From RUG11867 sp964553435 (GTDB lineage Bacteria > Bacillota_I > Bacilli_A > RF39 > UBA660): a stretch of 11,689 nucleotides of DNA. Within the stretch, counting starts at the first letter, position 1. Every line of letters begins with the position of its first letter. The translations under genes were made by a program, and so were the position numbers. The notes beneath the pieces are model-generated. The model had not been told where the DNA came from. It worked only from the letters and a program-made list of their open reading frames with translations, and searched no databases. The stretch is taken from the NCBI GenBank assembly GCA_964553435.1, contig CAZKKM010000055.1, positions 1-11,689 of the forward strand, read 5' to 3'. This document shows positions 1 to 4,842 of the stretch, piece by piece.

Positions 1-1538
1 CCCGTCTGAACAAAGGTAGTAACCTCTGCCATAAACTTTTTGTACTCCTTACTCTGATGTTTGGGTGCAATGAAATAAAATTTTCGTATATCGGGAGCGT
101 ACTGTATAATTCGGGCGAGCTTTGACTGATTGTTCGGTGCACGGCGAGAATAGATGTTGATATGCACACCGTCTTTACGGAGCAATTCGTCAATCTTGTC
201 GGCATATTCAGCACCTCCGTTATTAGCTTCAAAGCGTTCCGTATGCGGTAAGTGACGTTTTGTTCTGCCTACAACTATCGGATAGGTTACTTCCTTGTCG
301 CCGTTGTTGAAAATAACATCGTGGATATACACCGCATCGCCGTAGATGTAAGCGAAAGGCATTGACAGAGAGTCGCCGCCGCCCCAAGCTACATCGCATA
401 CCGCCTTTTTAACCGCATCACCGTCCGGCAACACACCGTTATAGTAGTTGAGTTCAGCCTGTGGGAAAAGCAAGCCCTCACGCACATAAGGTTGACCCAT
501 ATACTTCGCCCACCAAGTCGCATCGTCAATTGAGTTGCGCATATCGTGATAATACTCGGTGGAGAACCCTACACCGAAATCGTAGTCAAAGTTACTCTCG
601 TCATTTTCGTTAAGCGCCGGGATAACACGGAAACGGTAATTGGAATCGCCCTCGTACTGTTCTTGAATTCTGCCGAGAGGATCAAGAACATTCCAGCGAG
701 TACCGACCATAAGCTCCAAAGAGTTGTCTTTCTTACGGTCTTTAAGCTGGTTAAGGTATGCATCGTACTTCGCATTCAACCGGTCTGGATTAAGAGATTC
801 TTCCAAGTCCTCAATCAAGTCGTCAGAGTAAAGCACACCGCCCTCACCGATTTCAACTGCGCCTGTCAATGTACCGCCGATAGAACGACAGGTCATTGTG
901 GGGAAACGCTTTTCTCTTTCAAGGTCGATAGTTTCATTCTTCGCAGAGGTGTTCACCAGCTTGACACCGGGAAAAACCTCTTGCCAAAGATATGTAACGG
1001 GGTCTGTGATGATTGAAAGAATTTCCCGATAAAAGCCGTCCGTCAGCTTATCACTGTGTCCGCTCATAACATTGGCAACATCGGGCAGTTTACCGATTAT
1101 CCAAGTCATAAACATAATGCAGAGAGTGGACTTACCCACACGAGGCGGCAGCGAGATACCGAGGAATTTGATTTTATGATCGGCGAGGTCCTGAAGATCT
1201 TGTACCAAGGTTTTCAGCACTCGGCGGCGAGGCAGGTAAAACTTCTTGTTCGCCGGTCTGTTCCATTCGAGGTAAATTAGATACGAATCAAAGACATCTT
1301 TCGCCTCAAGGTGATAACTCTCCTTGCGAATTTCCTCTATACCCTCAATAAAGTCCCAATCCCGACTTTGTTTTTTCACAGCAGAACATTTCTGTCGAAG
1401 TCGGAGGTTAAATTCAAAACACCTCTCTTTGTCAGTCTTGTAGAGAATCTTGATACCGTCAAAGCAGTCATTGTATAACTGCAAGTTGAGAGGGTCTTTT
1501 TCAATTTTTCGGAAAATTTGAGATATAATTTTTTCCAC
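1..1538 (-). CDS. terL: Phage terminase large subunit (TerL), 3'-truncated by window edge
   Basis: This is the motor of the DNA packaging machine: an ATPase that drives phage DNA into the procapsid, with a nuclease domain that cuts the concatemer. An open frame of 512 codons runs off the left edge without a stop. Walker A is at about residues 131-138 (PPRVGKST), a Walker B-like segment at 235-240 (VLYSDD), and a motif III-like VGTRW at 278-282. The RNase H-like nuclease domain begins near 380 (AVCDVAWGGGDS, metal-binding Asp382). A later stretch, FEANNGGAEYADKI (436-449), is typical of the TIGR01630-type TerL C-terminal domain. The start is GTG, chosen because AGGTGA lies 6 nt upstream and because the frame opens 11 nt after the stop of the HExxH gene. 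It is separated from the small subunit by about 4.5 kb of other genes, which is unusual. The missing part should be short. Confidence 0.93.
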   Translation of the reverse strand, partial: MEKIISQIFRKIEKDPLNLQLYNDCFDGIKILYKTDKERCFEFNLRLRQKCSAVKKQSRDWDFIEGIEEIRKESYHLEAKDVFDSYLIYLEWNRPANKKFYLPRRRVLKTLVQDLQDLADHKIKFLGISLPPRVGKSTLCIMFMTWIIGKLPDVANVMSGHSDKLTDGFYREILSIITDPVTYLWQEVFPGVKLVNTSAKNETIDLEREKRFPTMTCRSIGGTLTGAVEIGEGGVLYSDDLIEDLEESLNPDRLNAKYDAYLNQLKDRKKDNSLELMVGTRWNVLDPLGRIQEQYEGDSNYRFRVIPALNENDESNFDYDFGVGFSTEYYHDMRNSIDDATWWAKYMGQPYVREGLLFPQAELNYYNGVLPDGDAVKKAVCDVAWGGGDSLSMPFAYIYGDAVYIHDVIFNNGDKEVTYPIVVGRTKRHLPHTERFEANNGGAEYADKIDELLRKDGVHINIYSRRAPNNQSKLARIIQYAPDIRKFYFIAPKHQSKEYKKFMAEVTTFVQT

Positions 1539-1549
1539 TCATTATCACC

Positions 1550-1912
1550 TCAATTCTCGCATCCGAGTTCACGAAACACCGCTGTAATCTTCGGCATCTG
1601 TAAAGCGAAATAGTCGACCATTTCCTCATTCTTAGACCAACCGCCGCTGTACTGCAAAGAACTGTGTTCCAGTCCGCTCTCGGAAAGAAATGCGTGGATA
1701 ACCTCGTGTCGCAACACTTGTCGCTCGACCTTAGCACAGTAGTCGGAGCTTTCGTCCTCGTATCCGGGATATGTTCCAATGTTGCAGATGACTATTTCTT
1801 TTACAACATCATCACAGAAACCGTCAATACTTCTTTTCTCAAACAACGGGTTGTCCTTATAATCCTTGAAAATAATCTTATAGTCTGTACCCAAAATCTT
1901 AACTGTTTTCAT
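1550..1912 (-). CDS. Small HExxH metallopeptidase-like protein
   Basis: This 120-residue protein carries HEVIH at residues 69-73, the classic zincin zinc-binding helix. A second helix follows with E97 and the FA pair (NEEMVDYFALQ), resembling the third-ligand helix of ImmA/IrrE-type peptidases. The N-terminal 60 residues look like beta strands (MKTVKILGTDYKIIF). A metal-dependent hydrolase is likely; the substrate is unknown. The ATG at 1912 is preferred over an upstream in-frame TTG (1924) because GGAGG lies 5 nt before it and the TTG overlaps that ribosome site. It ends 11 nt before TerL on the same strand, so the two are probably cotranscribed. Immediately upstream is a terminator-like hairpin. 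HExxH proteins of this size occur in clostridial prophages, but I cannot name a characterised homologue. Confidence 0.75.
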   Translation of the reverse strand: MKTVKILGTDYKIIFKDYKDNPLFEKRSIDGFCDDVVKEIVICNIGTYPGYEDESSDYCAKVERQVLRHEVIHAFLSESGLEHSSLQYSGGWSKNEEMVDYFALQMPKITAVFRELGCEN

Positions 1913-1922
1913 ACTTACCTCC

Positions 1923-1972
1923 AAAAAGAAAACGGCATTATCACTTGTCTGCTAAAGACGAGCAATAATGCC
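1923..1972 (-). terminator. Rho-independent terminator or attenuator upstream of the HExxH gene
   Basis: GGCATTAT (1934-1941) pairs with ATAATGCC (1965-1972). Inside it, CTTGTCT pairs with AGACGAG (one G-U) across a 5-nt loop, giving a long two-part stem with a 2x2 internal loop. Read on the minus strand it is followed by GTTTTCTTTTT, a good U-tract. The tract runs directly into the GGAGG ribosome site of the HExxH gene. It therefore either ends the zinc-ribbon transcript or controls entry into the HExxH-TerL genes. A separate small hairpin, AACGCA-ATTA-TGCGTT, lies just upstream at 1981-1996. Confidence 0.7.
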
Positions 1973-2013
1973 ATTTACACAACGCAATTATGCGTTAGAA
2001 TCTAAAATTAAAA

Positions 2014-2469
2014 CTATACAATTGTTGATACGATTTCACGAGGAGTGAGAGTGCAGGAGATTGTGTACGACCGAACGTTTGTATCAATGTCATACACCAC
2101 ATCGTCCCTACCAAACGATTTTAAAACTATTCGGTGAGTACCTCCCGTTAGGTTATACTTCTGAACACTACCGTTAGTCAAATTTTCGGCTTGTTTTCCG
2201 TCAATAAAAACCTTGACCTTAAAATCTCGACCGTATATTTTGCTCTCACGGACAATAGCAAGATTGCAATCGGTGAGGATAGCTGTTTTTCCGAGTTCGG
2301 TCTGTCGCTCTGTTGGTTTCTCAAAAACAGATCGTTTCCAAGTCTTACCACAATTTTGACACACAGCGTAGGTTTGAGTCTTGCTGGACAATCCCCACCA
2401 AAAACTCGGTCGAGTATCATTTTTCACTTGATAAATAACATTTGAAGATTTACATTTTGGGCAATTCAT
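2014..2469 (-). CDS. Zinc-ribbon protein with C-terminal beta-rich domain
   Basis: This 151-residue protein is of unknown function. An N-terminal zinc ribbon is visible as CPKC (Cys3, Cys6) and CQNC (Cys37, Cys40). A short basic linker (about 42-60) leads to a beta-rich C-terminal half that includes KVFIDGKQ, a GGTHRIVLK turn and alternating hydrophobic strands to the end. The second half resembles small beta-sandwich carbohydrate- or surface-binding folds of the PEGA kind, but the match is by pattern only. No signal peptide or membrane segment is seen, so it is probably cytoplasmic. The ATG is supported by AGAGGTG five nt upstream. It lies 42 bp downstream of the recombinase stop on the same strand and could be the last gene of that operon, ending at the hairpin at 1923-1972. 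Confidence 0.7.
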   Translation of the reverse strand: MNCPKCKSSNVIYQVKNDTRPSFWWGLSSKTQTYAVCQNCGKTWKRSVFEKPTERQTELGKTAILTDCNLAIVRESKIYGRDFKVKVFIDGKQAENLTNGSVQKYNLTGGTHRIVLKSFGRDDVVYDIDTNVRSYTISCTLTPREIVSTIV

Positions 2470-2511
2470 ATTTTCACCTCTTTTGATAAATTTGGCAGAA
2501 AATTCAACAAA

Positions 2512-3123
2512 TTATAGCCGAGAAAGCTCGTACCATTTACTACGACCGATACCTAAAATCGCACAACCTTGTGCTACCGAGATTTCGCCGTCTTTTTGTT
2601 TTTGAAGAATTTTTGAAAAATCGGCGATTTCCTTTTTCGGTCTTCCCATTTCTCGACCGGTTTTAACTGACACTCTCTTTCCGTCTATCACAGGCATAGC
2701 ATCTATGCCCTCACGTTGTCGGGAGCGAATTTTGTTGCGTTCTTCTTCCGAGATAGCACCGAGGACTTCTATCAAAATATTGTTTACCATATCAAATATC
2801 CAATCTTGACCTTGATAGTCAATGAGTGTAGTCGGGACATTCAGTATGCGGACAATAACCTTACGCTCTTTGAGATCACGAAGCTCAGCTTTGATTTCTT
2901 CTTTATTTCTGCCGAGTCGGTCGAGTTCTTTGATTATCAGTTCATCGCCGGGACAGAGCAGAGATTTCAGTCGAATATACTCCCTGCGGTTAAAATCCTT
3001 GCCGGACTTCTTGTCGGCGAAGATATTTTCATCGAGCAAATCCGGACAGTATCCTTTGACACCGATAATTTGTCGGTCGAGGTTTTGGTCTTTGGCAGAT
3101 ACTCGCAAATATGCGTAGATCAT
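2512..3123 (-). CDS. Small serine recombinase (resolvase/invertase family)
   Basis: A 203-residue site-specific recombinase. It cuts both DNA strands at a 2-bp crossover through a 5' phosphoserine, then rotates and religates. The N-terminal catalytic domain reads YAYLRVSAKDQNLDRQ, with catalytic Ser9 and Arg7. Conserved arginines appear in SGKDFNRR (46-47) and in ELDRLGR (Arg69, Arg72), matching the gamma-delta/Hin active site. The long E helix spans about 108-140. GRPKK at 160-164 begins a Hin-like C-terminal HTH (about 165-203). The length fits the small family, not the large phage integrases (450 residues or more). The ATG at 3123 overlaps the stop of the HTH gene as ATGA, so translation is coupled; an upstream TTG (3138) is less likely. 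It could act as a resolvase, an invertase or a transposition protein; a candidate site lies at 3557-3582. Confidence 0.92.
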   Translation of the reverse strand: MIYAYLRVSAKDQNLDRQIIGVKGYCPDLLDENIFADKKSGKDFNRREYIRLKSLLCPGDELIIKELDRLGRNKEEIKAELRDLKERKVIVRILNVPTTLIDYQGQDWIFDMVNNILIEVLGAISEEERNKIRSRQREGIDAMPVIDGKRVSVKTGREMGRPKKEIADFSKILQKQKDGEISVAQGCAILGIGRSKWYELSRL

Positions 3124-3344
3124 TCGATTTTCACCCAATCCTCTTTTTCGGTAGTTTCTCTCGGGACGAGTACAATTTTATAATCAAGAACACGGAGCAA
3201 TTCGTTCAGTTTGGACACGCTGATGTTATCTTGATGAATACGATCGCTGATTGTTGATGGAGTCTTTCCCAAACGGTCAGCGATTTTATTTGTACCGATT
3301 TCTTGCTTTTGCATAATTGTTTTCAAGGCTTCCGTGGTTTTCAT
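3120..3344 (-). CDS. Small HTH repressor (XRE/Cro-CI type)
   Basis: This 74-residue protein is essentially one DNA-binding domain. A helix-turn-helix is clear at about 17-38: TNKIADRLG is the positioning helix, and TPSTISDRIHQ the recognition helix. A third helix (SVSKLNELLRVL) and a short strand (DYKIVLVPR) follow. There is no peptidase or dimerisation tail as in CI/LexA, so it is Cro-sized. Four copies of a 16-bp palindrome lie in the control region next to it. One sits between the -35 and -10 of its own promoter, and another in the spacer of the divergent promoter. The inference is that it represses both itself and the rightward operon. An AAGGAG ribosome site lies 12 nt before the ATG, a rather long spacing. 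It is coupled to the recombinase by ATGA. Confidence 0.85.
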   Translation of the reverse strand: MKTTEALKTIMQKQEIGTNKIADRLGKTPSTISDRIHQDNISVSKLNELLRVLDYKIVLVPRETTEKEDWVKIE

Positions 3345-3369
3345 AGTCGTATCAATCTCCTTTTTGAGT

Positions 3370-3398
3370 ATTATATACGGCTATATCCGTTTTGTCAA
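3370..3398 (-). promoter_or_regulatory. Sigma-A promoter of the HTH-recombinase operon
   Basis: On the minus strand there is a perfect TTGACA (3398-3393) and a perfect TATAAT (3375-3370) with a 17-bp spacer. They lie 25 bp upstream of the HTH start codon. The spacer contains operator O1. This arrangement is classic for negative autoregulation: a bound repressor would block RNA polymerase directly. Confidence 0.9.
3376..3391. promoter_or_regulatory. Operator O1 (spacer of leftward promoter)
   Basis: TACGGCTATATCCGTT is an imperfect 16-bp palindrome with ACGG/CCGT arms. It matches the O2-O4 copies at the arms and in the ATA core. Its position between -35 and -10 makes repression of the HTH-recombinase operon the likely effect. 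Confidence 0.75.
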
Positions 3399-3594
3399 GA
3401 TAATTTCGTATAAATTTTCGCCTTTTTATTTTTTTCGGTACTCACGAGGCTGACTAATACCTATATAACAAAGAAATCCCCCCCCCGGGGTATAAGGTGG
3501 AAGGATACACGGCGAGTTTTACAGCCGTTTACAACCTGAAAAGAAAATAAAAAGCATATTGAAAAAGTACACATTTTCAATACAATAAAATAAA
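3399..3594. other. Gene-free part of the divergent control region, with a C9G4 tract
   Basis: No credible coding frame was found here. The AT-rich sequence is broken by nine C then four G (3478-3490). A loose inverted repeat ACGGC/GCCGT lies just to the right (about 3511-3530). The 26-bp recombinase-site candidate (3557-3582) sits at the right end. The homopolymer could slip in replication or be a sequencing weak spot; no frame crosses it. Confidence 0.5.
3557..3582. other. Candidate serine recombinase crossover site
   Basis: Two 12-bp half sites, TATTGAAAAAGT (3557-3568) and the complement of TATTGAAAATGT (3571-3582), differ at a single base. They flank a central dinucleotide AC (3569-3570). 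A 12+2+12 layout is the geometry of Hin/gamma-delta crossover sites. The location between the recombinase operon and the divergent genes also fits a res-like site. The asymmetric AC core would give the site a direction. Accessory subsites are not obvious, and the function is inferred from geometry alone. Confidence 0.5.
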
Positions 3595-3610
3595 TACGGA
3601 AATATCCGAA
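3595..3610. promoter_or_regulatory. Operator O2 (upstream of rightward promoter)
   Basis: TACGGAAATATCCGAA matches O3 at 14 of 16 positions. It lies upstream of the -35 of the rightward promoter. Its start is 42 bp from that of O3, four helical turns, so repressors on O2 and O3 would sit on the same face of the helix. Confidence 0.75.
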
Positions 3611-3628
3611 ATAAATTTGTGAAACCCC

Positions 3629-3656
3629 TTGACAAATACGGAAATATCCGTATAAT
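3629..3656 (+). promoter_or_regulatory. Sigma-A promoter of the rightward (FtsK) operon
   Basis: TTGACA (3629-3634) and TATAAT (3651-3656) are both perfect consensus with a 16-bp spacer. The spacer is almost entirely operator O3. Transcription would start near 3663, just before operator O4, and read into the 45-residue gene at 3713. Confidence 0.9.
3637..3652. promoter_or_regulatory. Operator O3 (spacer of rightward promoter)
   Basis: TACGGAAATATCCGTA has perfect TACGG/CCGTA arms and fits the consensus of the four sites best. It fills the spacer and touches the -10 box, so binding should exclude RNA polymerase. Confidence 0.85.
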
Positions 3657-3666
3657 AATATACAGA

Positions 3667-3682
3667 TACGGAAATACCCGTA
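3667..3682. promoter_or_regulatory. Operator O4 (downstream of rightward promoter)
   Basis: TACGGAAATACCCGTA differs from O3 at one base and starts 30 bp from it. It lies at the expected transcription start, so a bound repressor could block initiation or early elongation. Confidence 0.8.
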
Positions 3683-3712
3683 TTAAATTATAAAAAGGTA
3701 GGTAAATACATT

Positions 3713-3850
3713 ATGAGAGGTAAAAAGCATATGAACACTAAGCAATTAAATAGTTACTTAGAAGCCTTGAAAATTATCGCACAGAACGCAACAGACAAAA
3801 CAGACATAATAAAAGCAATTGAGCAGTTACAAACCAAATTGAACGAATAA
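3713..3850 (+). CDS. Short helical peptide (45 aa), first gene of the rightward operon
   Basis: An open frame of 45 residues starts 31 bp after O4, at the position where a phage antirepressor or Cro-like gene would sit. From the second methionine (3731) the 39 residues run MNTKQLNSYLEALKIIAQNA and onward. They have regularly spaced Leu/Ile and charged residues and are predicted mostly helical. There is no HTH, cysteine or membrane segment. Both starts have a ribosome-like site: AAGGTAGG about 10 nt before 3713, and AGAGG 10 nt before 3731. I do not recognise it. Gene status rests on its promoter, ribosome sites and codon use, so it is less certain than its neighbours. Confidence 0.6.
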   Translation: MRGKKHMNTKQLNSYLEALKIIAQNATDKTDIIKAIEQLQTKLNE

Positions 3851-3891
3851 AAAAAGTCTGTCGGTTGACCGTCCAAAGCTGACCGACAGAC
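3849..3891 (-). terminator. Strong leftward terminator-like hairpin
   Basis: GTCTGTCGGT (3856-3865) pairs perfectly with ACCGACAGAC (3882-3891) across a 16-nt loop. On the minus strand it is followed by seven T residues (3855-3849). On the plus strand no T-run follows, so as a terminator it works leftward. It would stop antisense transcription before the control region; alternatively it folds in the rightward leader RNA. Confidence 0.65.
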
Positions 3892-3897
3892 GAAACT

Positions 3898-3945
3898 AAA
3901 AAGGGACGGGCGGAAAACCTACCGCCGTCCGTTCCCTCTTTAATT
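3898..3945. terminator. Second GC-rich hairpin, possibly bidirectional
   Basis: GGGACGGGCGG (3903-3913) pairs with CCGCCGTCCGTTCCC (3922-3936), with small bulges, around an 8-nt loop. CTCTTTAATT follows on the plus strand, and a TTTTT run follows on the minus strand (3902-3898). It could partly terminate the rightward transcript after the 45-residue gene, or act as an attenuator for the genes from 4045 on. Confidence 0.55.
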
Positions 3946-4044
3946 ATATAGGTAGGAACAAAAAATGTCAAGCCTTTTTCTATCGGGTAAAAACTCGACA
4001 CACCGAATAAAGCAGTTTGTAAAAATACAAAGGAGTAAAAAACA

Positions 4045-4293
4045 ATGTTAAATAATATGTGCAAAAGTTGTAAGTGCTTAAACACCAGTTGCAGCGGGAC
4101 AGAATGCCAAGTATGGACTGGCTGCGTATACTATCAAAACGACCCCGCAAAAAAATTAGAATTGCAAAAGACAAACGCATTAGAAGAATATAAAATAGCT
4201 AAAGAAAAATATTTACAAGAGCCAACTAGTCAAAATTGGAAATTCTTCTGTGACAAAAAGCAACTGTGTATGTTTCTTGGCGTAAGGATATAA
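4045..4293 (+). CDS. Cysteine-rich small protein, unknown function
   Basis: This 82-residue protein has eight cysteines. Six are packed into the first 27 residues (positions 6, 9, 11, 16, 21, 27), and two lie near the end (69, 75). The CKSC opening and later Cys pairs suggest a zinc-binding or otherwise metal-binding fold. A charged helical stretch (about 35-58) follows. The start ATG has AAAGGAG 9 nt upstream; a second in-frame ATG at 4057 is a less supported choice. No signal peptide is seen. It is the first of three small genes preceding the FtsK-like gene in the rightward operon. I do not recognise the family. Confidence 0.65.
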   Translation: MLNNMCKSCKCLNTSCSGTECQVWTGCVYYQNDPAKKLELQKTNALEEYKIAKEKYLQEPTSQNWKFFCDKKQLCMFLGVRI

Positions 4294-4310
4294 GAAATGA
4301 GGTTAAAACA

Positions 4311-4538
4311 ATGAACAAATATTTTTACTTTGCCGTAACCGTTTGCGAGTTCGAAAAATATTATAGTTATGTTGTCAAGGTCACACAGAATGACAATATA
4401 TTAAGTAAGCTAGCTATCAAAAATATCGTTACTGCTAACATCTGCCCCACAAATAAAAGTGCTGTCGAATTAGTTGAACATTGGAACAACTGCCATAAAC
4501 TCAACGGCACATATTTATTTGACAATTCGGCGTTTTAA
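4311..4538 (+). CDS. Small protein of unknown function
   Basis: A 75-residue protein starting MNKYFYFAVTVCEFEKYYSY. It has an aromatic, beta-like N-terminal half and a likely helix near residues 53-65 (KSAVELVEHWNNCHKLNG), with no clear catalytic motif. The ATG at 4311 is chosen because GAGG lies 8 nt before it. A longer reading from 4266 overlaps the upstream gene and lacks a ribosome site. It is spaced 17 bp after the cysteine-rich gene, and its stop lies 12 bp before the next gene, as expected within an operon. Confidence 0.65.
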   Translation: MNKYFYFAVTVCEFEKYYSYVVKVTQNDNILSKLAIKNIVTANICPTNKSAVELVEHWNNCHKLNGTYLFDNSAF

Positions 4539-4550
4539 GGAGGTACGACA

Positions 4551-4766
4551 ATGCAACACAGAGATAAAACAATAGGAAAAAGCCTGTATCGAGTAGTCGC
4601 ACGACAGGGCGGTTATGCAATACGTGAATTTTATAATGACGGGAAGTCATTTGCAATGGGTTTATCAAAACAAATCTTTCAGACAGTTGATGCAGCTTTG
4701 GAAGAGTTGTCCCACATTTCTACGGAACGATATTACACCGACCCCAGCAGACAAGTACGATTTTAG
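4551..4766 (+). CDS. Small protein of unknown function
   Basis: A 71-residue basic protein. Its central part (SLYRVVARQGGYAIREFYNDGKSFAMG) looks like a short beta sheet, followed by a helix with DAALEEL. It has the best ribosome site of the operon: AAGGAGGT six nt before the ATG. No known motif is seen. It lies 76 bp before the FtsK-like start used here. Its conserved-looking position beside a DNA motor hints at an accessory role, which is inference only. Confidence 0.65.
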   Translation: MQHRDKTIGKSLYRVVARQGGYAIREFYNDGKSFAMGLSKQIFQTVDAALEELSHISTERYYTDPSRQVRF

Positions 4767-4842
4767 CAGAGCGTGAAGTGACCCTATGATTCAGCCTGTC
4801 ATACGATTACAAGCTACGATAGCCCACAAAGGAGAATATTAT

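Noticed and set aside
546..1016. Plus-strand open frame of 156 codons
   Set aside because: It lies entirely inside TerL on the opposite strand, has no ribosome site or motif, and the TerL frame has clear ATPase and nuclease motifs.
2512..3123. Recombinase as the main phage integrase
   Set aside because: At 203 residues it lacks the large C-terminal domains of serine integrases; the phage integrase, if any, is probably outside the window.
3557..3610. Palindromes read as a CRISPR array
   Set aside because: The units are two different short palindromes with irregular spacing and no spacer-repeat periodicity; operators and a recombination site explain them better.
3965..4051. 28-codon plus-strand frame (MSSLFLSGKNSTHRIKQ...) ending over the start of the cysteine-rich gene
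   Set aside because: It has GGTAGG 8 nt upstream and its stop overlaps the next start, so a leader peptide is conceivable. It is too short and featureless to call.
3774..4085. Minus-strand open frame of 103 codons
   Set aside because: It runs through two hairpins and the starts of plus-strand genes, with no ribosome site and a composition (F, L, S, C-rich) typical of antisense shadows.
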